Shown here piece by piece: positions 34,289-41,907 of a DNA stretch of 64,000 bases. Each line of letters begins with the position of its first letter. Positions within the stretch are counted from its first letter, which is position 1. The position numbers and the translations under genes were made by a program. The DNA comes from DASXRC01 sp036506495 (lineage in GTDB: Bacteria > Actinomycetota > Actinomycetes > Mycobacteriales > Micromonosporaceae). The stretch covers positions 31,695 through 95,694 of the forward strand of contig DASXRQ010000203.1 in assembly GCA_036506495.1 (NCBI GenBank), given 5' to 3'. The notes beneath the pieces were generated by a model, which saw only the letters and a program-made list of their open reading frames with translations, ran no database searches and had not been told where the DNA came from.

Positions 34289-35064
34289 TGCGCGTCGATG
34301 TCGTCACGATCTTTCCGGAGTACCTGGTACCGCTCGACCTGTCGTTGATCGGCAAGGCCCGGTCCCTCGGAGCGCTCGACCTCGCGATCCATGACCTGCG
34401 CGACTGGACGCACGACGTGCACCGGACGGTCGATGACACCCCGTACGGCGGCGGCCCGGGCATGGTGATGCGGCCCGAGCCGTGGGGCGACGCCCTGGAC
34501 GCACTCGCGCCGACCGGGTCGGAAGCCGCACCCCGGCTTGTCGTGCCGACGCCGGCCGGTGCGCGGTTCACACAGGCCACCGCGCACGAGCTGGCTGCCG
34601 AACGGCACCTGATCTTCGCCTGCGGCCGGTACGAGGGGATCGACCAGCGGGTACTGGACCACGCCGCCACGCGGATGCCGGTGACCGAGCTCTCGCTCGG
34701 CGATTACGTGCTGTTCGGCGGGGAGGTCGCCGTGCTCGTGATTCTCGAGACGGTGACCCGCCTCCTGCCGGGGGTGCTGGGAAACGCCGAGTCGCTGTCG
34801 GAGGAGTCGCACGCGCACGGCCTGCTGGAGGCGCCGGTTTACACGAAGCCGGCCAGTTGGCGCGACCTGGACGTTCCGGACGTCCTGCGCTCCGGTGACC
34901 ACGGCAGGATCGCCCGGTGGCGGCGGGACCAGGCCCTGCTGCGTACGGCATCACGGCGTCAGGACCTGATCGCGGCGCTCCCGCCGGACGCCCTGGACGA
35001 ACGTGACGTTGCCGTGCTGAAGGGGGCCGGATTTCGGATCCCGGGCCCCGATATGGCAAAGTAG
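34288..35064 (+). CDS. trmD: tRNA (guanine(37)-N1)-methyltransferase TrmD
   Basis: 258-aa SPOUT-class enzyme making m1G37 in tRNAs to prevent +1 frameshifts. MRVDVVTIFPEYLVPL start, HRTVDDTPYGGGPGMVM, the trefoil-knot SAM site IFACGRYEGIDQRV and ELSLGDYVLFGGEVAVLV are all present. The ATG at 34288 overlaps the rimM stop (TGATG), so it is translationally coupled. The terminal KGAGFRIPGPDMAK is a weakly conserved tail. A tight hairpin follows within 4 bp. Confidence 0.97.
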   Translation: MRVDVVTIFPEYLVPLDLSLIGKARSLGALDLAIHDLRDWTHDVHRTVDDTPYGGGPGMVMRPEPWGDALDALAPTGSEAAPRLVVPTPAGARFTQATAHELAAERHLIFACGRYEGIDQRVLDHAATRMPVTELSLGDYVLFGGEVAVLVILETVTRLLPGVLGNAESLSEESHAHGLLEAPVYTKPASWRDLDVPDVLRSGDHGRIARWRRDQALLRTASRRQDLIAALPPDALDERDVAVLKGAGFRIPGPDMAK

Positions 35065-35067
35065 ACA

Positions 35068-35086
35068 CACGGGGCTTCGCCCCGTG
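35068..35086 (+). promoter_or_regulatory. hairpin in the trmD-rplS leader
   Basis: CACGGGGC (35068-35075), TTC, GCCCCGTG (35079-35086): an 8-bp stem with a very stable C(UUCG)G-type closing, just after the trmD stop and ~80 nt before rplS. It could terminate part of the rpsP operon transcripts or act as an L19 leader element. Confidence 0.6.
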
Positions 35087-35167
35087 CACCCCGGGTCGCG
35101 GGGCACGATATTCCAAGCCAGCTGCACGCCGGAGACGCGGTGTGCCTTGAGTACTGAGGAAGCAGCG

Positions 35168-35524
35168 ATGAACACGCTGGACGCGTTGGACGCCCAGTCG
35201 CAGCGGACCGACATCCCGAACTTCCGGGCCGGTGACACGCTCAAGGTGCACGCCCGGGTCGTCGAGGGCAACCGGTCCCGGGTCCAGATCTTCCAGGGCG
35301 TCGTCATCCGCCGCCAGGGTGCGGGTCTGCGCGAGACCTTCACTGTCCGCAAGATCAGCTTCGGCGTCGGCGTCGAGCGCACCTACCCGATCCACAGCCC
35401 ATCGATCGACCGGATCGAGGTCATGACCCGTGGAGACGTCCGCCGGGCGAAGCTCTACTACCTCCGGGATCTCCGCGGCAAGGCAGCGAAGATCAAGGAA
35501 AAGCGCGAGAAGCAGGCGAGCTGA
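35168..35524 (+). CDS. rplS: 50S ribosomal protein bL19
   Basis: 118-aa large-subunit protein at the 30S-50S interface. FRAGDTLKVHARVVEGNRSRVQIFQGVVI, RKISFGVGVERTYPIHSPSI and KLYYLRDLRGKAAKIKEKR are canonical. ATG 35168 is chosen (sequence MNTLDALDAQSQ); ORF extension upstream would enter the leader hairpin. It is separated from trmD by 103 bp and followed by a strong terminator. Confidence 0.97.
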   Translation: MNTLDALDAQSQRTDIPNFRAGDTLKVHARVVEGNRSRVQIFQGVVIRRQGAGLRETFTVRKISFGVGVERTYPIHSPSIDRIEVMTRGDVRRAKLYYLRDLRGKAAKIKEKREKQAS

Positions 35525-35533
35525 AAGCGTTGA

Positions 35534-35558
35534 GGGAGACCGTGATCGGCGGTCTCCC
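35534..35558 (+). terminator. terminator hairpin after rplS
   Basis: GGGAGACCG (35534-35542), 7-nt loop, CGGTCTCCC (35550-35558), a perfect 9-bp stem starting 9 bp after the rplS stop and followed by CAAAAT rather than a U-run. Confidence 0.85.
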
Positions 35559-35577
35559 CAAAATCCTGTACGCACTC

Positions 35578-35583
35578 TAGGCT
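35578..35583 (+). promoter_or_regulatory. -10 box for leaderless lepB1
   Basis: TAGGCT 7 nt before the GTG at 35591; no ribosome-binding site. It sits right after the rplS terminator. Confidence 0.55.
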
Positions 35584-35590
35584 TGCGCCG

Positions 35591-36691
35591 GTGACGTACG
35601 GCGAGCCCTATGACCGCGACGACGAGTTCAGCGGTCAGGTCTATCCCAACTACCGCCCGACGGGTGCCCAGGAAGGCACGTCGGACGGTAGTGACGCGTC
35701 TTGGGACACCGGCTCGACCGGCTCGTGGGACACGGGCTCGTGGGACACCAGCTCCTGGCACACGGGCTCGTGGGAGGTCCGGGACAGTCGGCCGGCGAAC
35801 CCGGTGGCGGAGACCGAGCCGACGTCCCGGCGCGCGGCCCGCAAGCGCCGCAGCATGCCGCTGTGGCAGGAGCTGCCGCTGCTCCTGATCGTCGCGTTCT
35901 GCCTGGCGGTCCTGATCCGCACGTTCCTGTTGCAGGCGTTCTACATCCCATCCGGGTCCATGGAGAACACCCTCCTCGTGGGCGACCGGGTGCTCGTCAA
36001 CAAGGTCGTGTACGACATGCGGGAGCCAGCCCGCGGCGAGATCGTCGTGTTCCGGGGCACCGATGCTTGGGCGCCGGAGAACACGCCCGACCCGGACATC
36101 GGGTTCTTCGCCAAGCTGGGCCGCACCGTCGGTGACCTGGTCGGCATCAGCCGGCCGGGGGAGAAGGACTTCATCAAGCGCGTCATCGGCCTGCCGGGCG
36201 ATCGAGTGTCCTGTTGCGACGTGAACGGGCGGGTGTTCGTCAACGGGCAGCCGCTCGACGAGCCGTACGTCACCGAGAACGCCCCGTTGGAGACCCCGCC
36301 GAACGCGAAGGAGTGCCGGTCCCGCCGCTTCGACGAGGTCGTCGTGGAGCCCGGTCAGATCTTCGTCATGGGCGACCACCGGCTGGTTTCGCAGGACTCG
36401 CGCTGCCAGGGCCAGGTCCCGATCGAGAACGTGATCGGCCGGGCGTTCGTCATCGTCTGGCCCAGCGGGCGCTGGGCGGGCCTGTCGGTGCCGCCGGCCT
36501 TCGAGAACGTCCCGGCCCCGTTCGCGGCGCGGTCGCCCGGGCGGCTCGCCCCCGACCTCACCCCGGCCGCCGGATCGCACGGCCCAGCGGGCGGCGGTTT
36601 AGCCGTAGTTGCGCCAATCGTGCCGCCTTTGGTGCTTCCGGCGCGTTCTCGACTGTCCACGCCAGGTCGGCGACGTAGGCTCCGTGCGTGA
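35591..36691 (+). CDS. lepB: signal peptidase I (paralogue 1) with repetitive N-terminus
   Basis: 366-aa type I signal peptidase that cleaves secretory signal peptides. A ~95-residue cytosolic region with tandem (S)WDTGS repeats precedes one membrane helix (LPLLLIVAFCLAVLIRTFLL), then catalytic Ser in IPSGSMENTLLVGDRVLV, the catalytic Lys in KDFIKRVIGLPGD and MGDHRLVSQDSRC. About 60 Pro/Ala-rich residues follow the catalytic domain. The GTG is behind a leaderless-type -10 box. The tail overlaps lepB2 by 4 bp. Confidence 0.94.
   Translation: MTYGEPYDRDDEFSGQVYPNYRPTGAQEGTSDGSDASWDTGSTGSWDTGSWDTSSWHTGSWEVRDSRPANPVAETEPTSRRAARKRRSMPLWQELPLLLIVAFCLAVLIRTFLLQAFYIPSGSMENTLLVGDRVLVNKVVYDMREPARGEIVVFRGTDAWAPENTPDPDIGFFAKLGRTVGDLVGISRPGEKDFIKRVIGLPGDRVSCCDVNGRVFVNGQPLDEPYVTENAPLETPPNAKECRSRRFDEVVVEPGQIFVMGDHRLVSQDSRCQGQVPIENVIGRAFVIVWPSGRWAGLSVPPAFENVPAPFAARSPGRLAPDLTPAAGSHGPAGGGLAVVAPIVPPLVLPARSRLSTPGRRRRLRA
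35699..35776 (+). repeat. 15-bp degenerate tandem repeat in lepB1
   Basis: TCGTGGGACACGGGC-type units, about four to five copies with one 9-bp interruption (TCGACCGGC), encoding WDTGS-like pentads rich in Trp, Asp, Ser and Thr. Confidence 0.75.
36676..36681 (+). promoter_or_regulatory. -10 box for leaderless lepB2, inside the lepB1 3' end
   Basis: TAGGCT 6 nt before the GTG at 36688. lepB1 is still being read here, so the promoter is intragenic and lepB2 may be expressed independently as well as by read-through. Confidence 0.5.
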
Positions 36692-37317
36692 TTGACGAGC
36701 AGACCAAGTCCAAGCGCAGTTCGTTCTGGCGCGAACTCCCGATCCTTCTCGGTGTGGCGATCCTCGTCGCCATACTGGTCCGCGCCTTTGTACTGCAGAC
36801 GTTCTACATCCCGTCGCCGTCGATGGAGCACACGCTCAACATCTACGACCGGGTGTTGGTCAACAAGCTCGTCTACGACTTCCGCTCGCCGCACCGTGGG
36901 GAGATCGTCGTATTCAAGGCACCGAACGACTGGCGCAGCAACCCCGAGGGCGAGGACTTCATCAAGCGCGTGATCGGCGTCAGCGGCGACAAGGTCATGT
37001 GCTGCGATCAGCAGGGGCGGCTCCAGGTCAACGGCCACTCGCTCGACGAGCCGTACATCTACGCCGCGGCCGGCGTGACCGATCCCGCGGCGGACCGGCC
37101 GTTCAAGGTGACCGTCCCGAAGGGGCGGCTGTGGGTGATGGGCGACCACCGGTCCGCGTCGGGCGACTCGCTCGAGCATTTTGAGCAGAGCAAGGGCGAC
37201 ATCGAGGAGGCGACGATCCCGGAGAGCTCGGTGGTCGGCCGCGCCTTCGTGGTGTTCTGGCCGGTCGGGCGGGCCAGGTGGCTGCCCGTGCCGGACACGT
37301 TCTCGCGCGTCGATTGA
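36688..37317 (+). CDS. lepB: signal peptidase I (paralogue 2)
   Basis: 209 aa, a compact type I signal peptidase. One membrane helix (LPILLGVAILVAILVRAFVL), the Ser nucleophile in IPSPSMEHTLNIYDRVLV, the Lys in EDFIKRVIGVSGDK and MGDHRSASGDS are all intact, so both paralogues should be active. The GTG overlaps the lepB1 stop. Two consecutive lepB genes here exceed the single lepB of mycobacteria and resemble the multiple sip genes of Streptomyces. Confidence 0.95.
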   Translation: MIDEQTKSKRSSFWRELPILLGVAILVAILVRAFVLQTFYIPSPSMEHTLNIYDRVLVNKLVYDFRSPHRGEIVVFKAPNDWRSNPEGEDFIKRVIGVSGDKVMCCDQQGRLQVNGHSLDEPYIYAAAGVTDPAADRPFKVTVPKGRLWVMGDHRSASGDSLEHFEQSKGDIEEATIPESSVVGRAFVVFWPVGRARWLPVPDTFSRVD

Positions 37318-37355
37318 GCCGCACCAGGTGCCGCCGCGCCGCTCGCGCCGGCCGT

Positions 37356-37361
37356 TAGGCT
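37356..37361 (+). promoter_or_regulatory. -10 box for the leaderless NUDIX gene
   Basis: TAGGCT 7 nt before the ATG at 37369; the same sequence and spacing as in front of lepB1. Confidence 0.5.
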
Positions 37362-37368
37362 GGGGCCG

Positions 37369-37836
37369 ATGGACGCGATCCCCCGCCGGGCCGCCCGGGT
37401 GTTGCTGCTCGATGCCGCCGACCGGGTCCTGTTGTTCCGAGGCTTTGACCCGGTCCGGCCCGGGCACCGCTACTGGTTCACGGTGGGCGGCGGGCTGGGA
37501 CCGGATGAGCCGGCCGCCGAGGGCGCGGCCCGCGAACTGGCCGAGGAGACCGGCCTGGCGCTGCCGGCGAGCGCGCTGACCGGCCCGGTCTGGCGCGAGA
37601 CCACACAGTTCCCGTTCGACGGCCGGCAGTACCGCCAGGATCAGGAGTTCTTCCTGGCCCGCGTGCCAGCGTGGGAGGTCGACACGGCCGGCTTCAACGA
37701 GGTCGAGCGCGGCTCCATCGACGCCCACCGCTGGTGGACGATTGAGGAGCTGGAGTCCACCGACGAGCGCTACTACCCGCCGGATCTGCCCGTGCTGCTG
37801 CGCCGCCTTGTCGGGGAGGCGACCGCGCCGTGCTGA
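37369..37836 (+). CDS. NUDIX hydrolase
   Basis: 155-aa NUDIX-fold pyrophosphohydrolase. The NUDIX box runs GGGLGPDEPAAEGAARELAE then ETGL, i.e. Gx5Ex7REUxEExGU with one variation (the first E position follows DEPA). VLLLDAADRVLLFRG is the preceding strand. The substrate could be a nucleoside diphosphate derivative or an oxidised nucleotide; none can be assigned. It overlaps rnhB by 7 bp, so it joins rnhB in one unit. Confidence 0.92.
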   Translation: MDAIPRRAARVLLLDAADRVLLFRGFDPVRPGHRYWFTVGGGLGPDEPAAEGAARELAEETGLALPASALTGPVWRETTQFPFDGRQYRQDQEFFLARVPAWEVDTAGFNEVERGSIDAHRWWTIEELESTDERYYPPDLPVLLRRLVGEATAPC

Positions 37837-38609
37837 CGCCGCCGCGTACGATCCTGCGCCGCGAGGGCGGCCTGTACGCCCTGGAGCGGGCGTTGCAGCG
37901 GCGTGGCTTCCGGCTGGTGGCCGGAGCGGACGAGGCCGGTCGGGGCGCGTGCGCCGGACCGCTGGTGGCCGCCGCGGTGGTGCTCCCGGAGGGGCGGCGG
38001 GGCGAGATCGACGAGCTGGCCGACTCCAAGCTGTTGACGCCGGCCACCCGCGAGCGCGTGTACGCCGACGTGGTGTCGCGTGCCCTCGCGTACTCCGTGG
38101 TGGTGATCCCGCCCGGCGACGTGGATACGCGGGGACTGCAGGTGTGCAACCTGGCCGCCATGCGCCGGGCGCTGGCGATGCTCACCATCCGGCCGGATTA
38201 CGCGCTCACCGACGGCTTCGGGGTGCCCGGGCTGGGCGTACCGGGGCTCGCGATCTGGAAGGGTGACCAGGTCGCGGCCTGTGTGGCGGCGGCGAGCGTG
38301 CTTGCCAAGGTCACCCGGGATGGAATCATGGTGGAACTAGACGCCGAGTTCCCGAATTACGGCTTCGCCGAGCACAAGGGCTACGTCACGCCGGAGCACA
38401 GCGCGGCGCTCGCGCGCCATGGCCCGTGCTCGGAGCATCGCTTCTCCTACGTCAACGTCGCCGCCGTGTCGGGCCGGCGTACGCGCAGGGTGACCGTGGT
38501 GGGGCAGGAGCTCGGCCCAGGGGGTACGGTCGGCGTGGCGCCGGAGGAGCAGGACTGGCCCTGGCCGCCGGTGGGGGAAGATGTGGCGACGGAGGGCGGA
38601 GTGCGATGA
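37830..38609 (+). CDS. rnhB: ribonuclease HII
   Basis: 259-aa enzyme that nicks DNA at ribonucleotides and removes RNA primers. Catalytic acidic residues: GADEAGRGACAGPLVAAAVV (D, E), DSKLLTPATRERV, YALTDGFG (D) and the last Asp in VTRDGIM. GTG start overlaps the NUDIX gene. The C-terminal ~50 residues (RRTRRVTVVGQELGPG onward) exceed the E. coli enzyme. The stop overlaps the DUF2469 ATG, as in the Rv2902c-Rv2901c pair. Confidence 0.95.
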   Translation: MLTPPRTILRREGGLYALERALQRRGFRLVAGADEAGRGACAGPLVAAAVVLPEGRRGEIDELADSKLLTPATRERVYADVVSRALAYSVVVIPPGDVDTRGLQVCNLAAMRRALAMLTIRPDYALTDGFGVPGLGVPGLAIWKGDQVAACVAAASVLAKVTRDGIMVELDAEFPNYGFAEHKGYVTPEHSAALARHGPCSEHRFSYVNVAAVSGRRTRRVTVVGQELGPGGTVGVAPEEQDWPWPPVGEDVATEGGVR

Positions 38610-38917
38610 GCGCCGAAGATCTCGAAAAATACGAGACCGAGATGGAGCTGCAGCTCTACCGGGAGTACCGCGACATCGTCCGCCAGTTCTCCTACGTCGT
38701 CGAGACCGAACGCCGCTTCTACCTTGCCAACCAGGTCGACCTGCACGTGCGCAACTCGGACGGCGAGGTCTACTTCGAGGTCGAAATGCACGACGCCTGG
38801 GTGTGGGATATGTACAGGCCCGCCCGTTTCGTAAAGAACGTGCGCGTGATGACCTTCAAAGACGTCAACGTCGAGGAGCTCGAGAAGCCCGACATTTCTC
38901 TCCCGTCGGACATCTGA
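38606..38917 (+). CDS. DUF2469 protein
   Basis: 103-aa acidic protein. MSAEDLEKYETEMELQLYRE, YREYRDIVRQFSYVVETERR, YFEVEMHDAWVWDMYRP and RFVKNVRVMTFKDVNVEEL are strongly conserved across actinobacteria, yet the function is not known. ATG overlaps rnhB (ATGA). No signal peptide or cysteine. It is convergent with the oxidoreductase gene 46 bp downstream. Confidence 0.92.
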   Translation: MSAEDLEKYETEMELQLYREYRDIVRQFSYVVETERRFYLANQVDLHVRNSDGEVYFEVEMHDAWVWDMYRPARFVKNVRVMTFKDVNVEELEKPDISLPSDI

Positions 38918-38963
38918 CCTAGATCCCCCGCAACCTCGCACGGATTGGGCGATCAACTCGCCG

Positions 38964-40094
38964 CTACGCCCCACCCTGTGCGGCGTTGCGATGATCAAGG
39001 ACGATGACGTCGATCCGCTGGATCGGGTTGACGGCGAAGCCACCGCGGTTCCACGGCGGTTCGGTCGGCTGGATCCGCCCCGAGGCATCGGTCGCCCGCG
39101 CGCCGACTACGTACCGCCCCGGCTCGGCGCTCCAGGCGTACCCCCAACTGCGCCACGCCCACGGCCCGCCGCTCGCGGCGGCCAGCTCGGCGCCGGCCCA
39201 GCTCGCGCCGCCGTCCGTGGTTACCTCCACCCGGGTCACGGGGGCGTACCCCGACCAGGCCCGGCCGTCCAGCCGGCACGGGCCCGGCCGCAGCACCCGT
39301 GTGCGGGACATGAAGTCGGGGAACCCGGGCGGCCGGACCAGCGCCCGCGGCGCCATCCGGGTCACCGGCGCGCCCGGCTCGTCGGGCTCGTCCCCCATCC
39401 GGTACGCCACCGCGTTCTGGAACCCGACGAACGGCTCCGAGACGACGGTGATCGCGCGCAGCCACTTCACGTGCGCCATGCCGTACCAGCCGGGCACGAC
39501 GAGCCGCAGCGGTGCCCCGTGCTGCGGCGGGAGTGGCGCGCCGTTCATCTCGTACGCCAGCAGAACCTCGTCCCGCAGCGCCTCGGCCAGCGGCAGCGCG
39601 CGCTGGTAGTCCTGCTCGACGCCGCGTTCGATGCCGTGGTCGGCACCGGTGAACACCACCTCGACGGCGTCCGGACCGAGGCCGGCCTCGCGCAGCAGTG
39701 GCGCGAGCGGCGTGCCGGTCCACTCGGCGGTGCCGACCGCCTCGTGCAGCCATGGCTGGCTGATCGGTCGCGGATCGAGGAGCGCCCGGCCGTTGCCCGC
39801 GCACTCCAGGGTCACCCGTCGGGTGACGCGGGGCCGACCGCGCAGCTCGTCCAGGTCCAGCGTGCGCGGCGTCATGACGCGTCCGTCCACGTGTAGCGCG
39901 TACGTCTGGGGCGGCACCTCGGGGATGTCGTAGTGAATGAGCAGGTAATGCAGGCCCACGGGCGTCACGTCGTACCGCAGCGCCTCCAGCGGCAACGCGT
40001 GGTTGCGGGCGGCCAGCCGCAGCTCCTCGGCGGAGACGCCCTCACCCGGCGCGGCGAGCCGCGCGGGCGAACTCAGATCGCCGACCGTTGTCAT
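38964..40094 (-). CDS. sulfite oxidase-like molybdopterin oxidoreductase
   Basis: 376-aa member of the sulfite oxidase/nitrate reductase Mo-cofactor family. RRVTLECAGNGRALL has the Mo-ligating Cys; HGIERGVEQDYQR and LRLVVPGWYGMAHVKWL bind the cofactor and substrate oxyanion; a C-terminal Ig-like dimerisation domain contains RVEVTTDGGASWAGA. No Tat or other signal peptide and no haem domain are visible, so electron acceptor and location are unclear. ATG 40094 has a GGAGCAGG ribosome-binding site. Divergent from the M23 peptidase. Confidence 0.9.
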   Translation of the reverse strand: MTTVGDLSSPARLAAPGEGVSAEELRLAARNHALPLEALRYDVTPVGLHYLLIHYDIPEVPPQTYALHVDGRVMTPRTLDLDELRGRPRVTRRVTLECAGNGRALLDPRPISQPWLHEAVGTAEWTGTPLAPLLREAGLGPDAVEVVFTGADHGIERGVEQDYQRALPLAEALRDEVLLAYEMNGAPLPPQHGAPLRLVVPGWYGMAHVKWLRAITVVSEPFVGFQNAVAYRMGDEPDEPGAPVTRMAPRALVRPPGFPDFMSRTRVLRPGPCRLDGRAWSGYAPVTRVEVTTDGGASWAGAELAAASGGPWAWRSWGYAWSAEPGRYVVGARATDASGRIQPTEPPWNRGGFAVNPIQRIDVIVLDHRNAAQGGA

Positions 40095-40222
40095 TTTTCC
40101 TGCTCCCGTCGCCGCGTTTCCCCAGCGTATGCGCGCGGGCGTTGTCCACAAGACTCCAGGCCATCCACAGAACCGGGTCGGGGCCGTTGCGCCGCTCACC
40201 GCCCGCGGCCACGCTGCCGCCC

Positions 40223-40909
40223 ATGAAGAGGTACGCGGGCCGCGTCGTAAGTCTGTCCGTCACCGTCGCGCTCGTCGCGCTCGTCGTGGTCGTCTTCGGG
40301 CTGGCGCTCGCGCCCGGTCGAGGGGCGGCTCTGGTGTGGGTGTCGGCCACCGTCCCGGCGGCTCCGGCGTACCGGTGGCCACTGGATGGCGTCCCGCGGG
40401 TCGTGCGGCCGTTCGACCCGCCGCCGCGGCCGTGGCTGCCGGGCCACCGGGGCGTGGATCTGGCCGCGACCCCCGGCGTCACCGTTTACGCGGCCGGGCC
40501 GGGCACGGTGCGCTTCGCCGGCGTCATCGCGGGCCGCGGCGTCGTCAGCGTCGAGCACCAGGGTGGGCTGCGGACGACCTATGAGCCGGTGGTTCCGGCC
40601 GTGCGGGCGGGCGAGCGGGTGGCGGCCGGGGATCCGATCGGTCGGCTGACGGCCGGCCACCCGGGCTGCGCCGAGGCCGCATGTCTGCACTGGGGGCTGC
40701 GGCGCGGCGATCAGTACCTCGACCCGCTCGCGTTGCTGAGCCTCGGCCGCGTGCGCCTGCTGCCGCTTGGCGGCTCTCCGGATGTTCGACCGTTGGCCGC
40801 CGTCGCCGCGGCCTCAGGCCCGGGGGTGGGCCTGCCGGTACGCCGAGCGCAGCCGGTCGAGCGAGACGTGTGTGTAGATCTGCGTGGTCGAGAGCGAGGC
40901 GTGACCTAG
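40223..40909 (+). CDS. M23 family metallopeptidase (LytM-type)
   Basis: 228 aa with an N-terminal signal-anchor (VVSLSVTVALVALVVVVFGLAL) and an M23 domain: PGHRGVDLAATPGVTVYA holds the HxxxD zinc motif and AACLHWGLRRGDQYLDPLALL the HxH-like C-terminal histidine. Members cut peptidoglycan cross-bridges or, when degenerate, regulate amidases. Here the second HxH reads LHWG, so the site looks intact. The 3' end overlaps the convergent xerC by ~95 bp. Start ATG 40223 lies 7 nt after a CACGCT -10-like sequence. Confidence 0.88.
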   Translation: MKRYAGRVVSLSVTVALVALVVVVFGLALAPGRGAALVWVSATVPAAPAYRWPLDGVPRVVRPFDPPPRPWLPGHRGVDLAATPGVTVYAAGPGTVRFAGVIAGRGVVSVEHQGGLRTTYEPVVPAVRAGERVAAGDPIGRLTAGHPGCAEAACLHWGLRRGDQYLDPLALLSLGRVRLLPLGGSPDVRPLAAVAAASGPGVGLPVRRAQPVERDVCVDLRGRERGVT

Positions 40910-41752
40910 CAGCTCCTGCACGGCCCGCAGATCGGCGCCGCCCTCCAGCAAGTGGGTGGCGGCGGAGTGGCGCAACCCGTGGGGGCTGGTCGCCGGGATC
41001 CCGGCGGCACGGGCGTAGCCGGCGACCAGGCGGCGCACCACGGTGGGGTTCAGGCGACCGCCCCGCGCTCCGAGCAGCAGCGCCCACCCGCTGTCGGGGC
41101 CGCGGAGCGACGGGCGCCCTAGCCGGAGCCAGTCATCGACTGCCTCGTCGGCTGGCAGTCCATAGGGGACGGTGCGCTCCTTGGCGCCCTTGCCGAGGAC
41201 CCGCACGACCCGGCGGGAGCGGTCGAGGTCGCCGAGGTCCAGGCCGCAAAGCTCGCTGACCCGGATTCCGGTCGCGTACAGCAGCTCAAGCACCGCGCGA
41301 TCGCGCAGTAGCACCGGCGACGCCTCGTCGCCGGGCGCGGTGACCAGCGCCGCGGCCTGGTCGGCACGCAGGACCGAGGGCAGCGTCCGCTGTGCCTTGG
41401 GCGTAGCCAGCTGCGCGCCGACATCGCCGGCGAGCAGGCCCTCCCGGTGTGCCCACGCGGTGAACACGCGCGCGGACGCTGCTCGCCGCGCGAGGGAGGC
41501 CCGCGCCGCACCGAGCGTGCGTTGCTTCGCGAGCCAGCTCCGGAGGATTCCGATCTGGAGGTCGCCGACCTGACGGGACCCCATCCGGACCGCGTGGTCG
41601 AGCAGGGACACGACATCGGCTAGGTAGGCCCGCACGGTGTGCGGCGAGCGATTGTGGACGCCGGCGAGCTCGCGACCGAACCCGTCGACCGCATCGCGCA
41701 TGACCTCGGGCAGCGCGTCGAGCAGTGCCAGCGTGCCAGCTCGCTTCACCAC
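40814..41752 (-). CDS. xerC: tyrosine recombinase XerC
   Basis: 312-aa site-specific recombinase that resolves chromosome dimers at dif with XerD. N-terminal SAM-like domain (AGVHNRSPHTVRAYLADVVS), then catalytic Arg in LYATGIRVSELCGLDLGDLD, Lys in GKGAKERTVP, HGLRHSAATHLLEGG (H-x-x-R), LLGHASLSTTQIYTHV (His and nucleophile Tyr). The location next to dprA/comM and the lack of any attachment site argue for housekeeping XerC rather than an integrase. GTG 41752 is preferred over a TTG at 41788 inside a repetitive region. Confidence 0.93.
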   Translation of the reverse strand: MVKRAGTLALLDALPEVMRDAVDGFGRELAGVHNRSPHTVRAYLADVVSLLDHAVRMGSRQVGDLQIGILRSWLAKQRTLGAARASLARRAASARVFTAWAHREGLLAGDVGAQLATPKAQRTLPSVLRADQAAALVTAPGDEASPVLLRDRAVLELLYATGIRVSELCGLDLGDLDRSRRVVRVLGKGAKERTVPYGLPADEAVDDWLRLGRPSLRGPDSGWALLLGARGGRLNPTVVRRLVAGYARAAGIPATSPHGLRHSAATHLLEGGADLRAVQELLGHASLSTTQIYTHVSLDRLRSAYRQAHPRA

Positions 41753-41804
41753 GGTCCGACCGTGGGCCGGGGCCCGGCCGCCCGTCAAGTCGCCGCGCCG
41801 CCGC

Positions 41805-41907
41805 GCTCACCCCGTGCCCGCCGCCGCGCTCACCCCGTGCCCGGCCTGCGGGCTCACCCCGTGCCCGCCTCCGGGCTCACCCCGTGCCCGCCTCCGGGCT
41901 CAACCCG
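41805..41907. repeat. 23-bp tandem repeat between xerC and dprA
   Basis: Five starts of GCTCACCCCGTGCCC at 41805, 41828, 41852, 41875 and ~41898 (period 23-24 bp), with variable trailing CGCCTCCGG/CGGCCTGCGG. The dprA stop codon (41877-41879) lies inside the fourth unit, so the repeat encodes the dprA terminus and separates it from xerC. Confidence 0.88.

Noticed and set aside
38940..39000. Imperfect inverted repeat GATCAACTCGCCGC...GCGGCGTTGCGATGATC
   Set aside because: Arms pair only partly and lie mostly inside the oxidoreductase coding region; it is too weak to call a third repeat copy.
40814..41752. Integrase of a mobile element
   Set aside because: The recombinase sits in the conserved yraN-comM-dprA-xerC neighbourhood with no attachment site, phage or plasmid genes.
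41805..41907. CRISPR array
   Set aside because: Units are contiguous 23-bp tandem repeats without spacers, and no cas genes are present.
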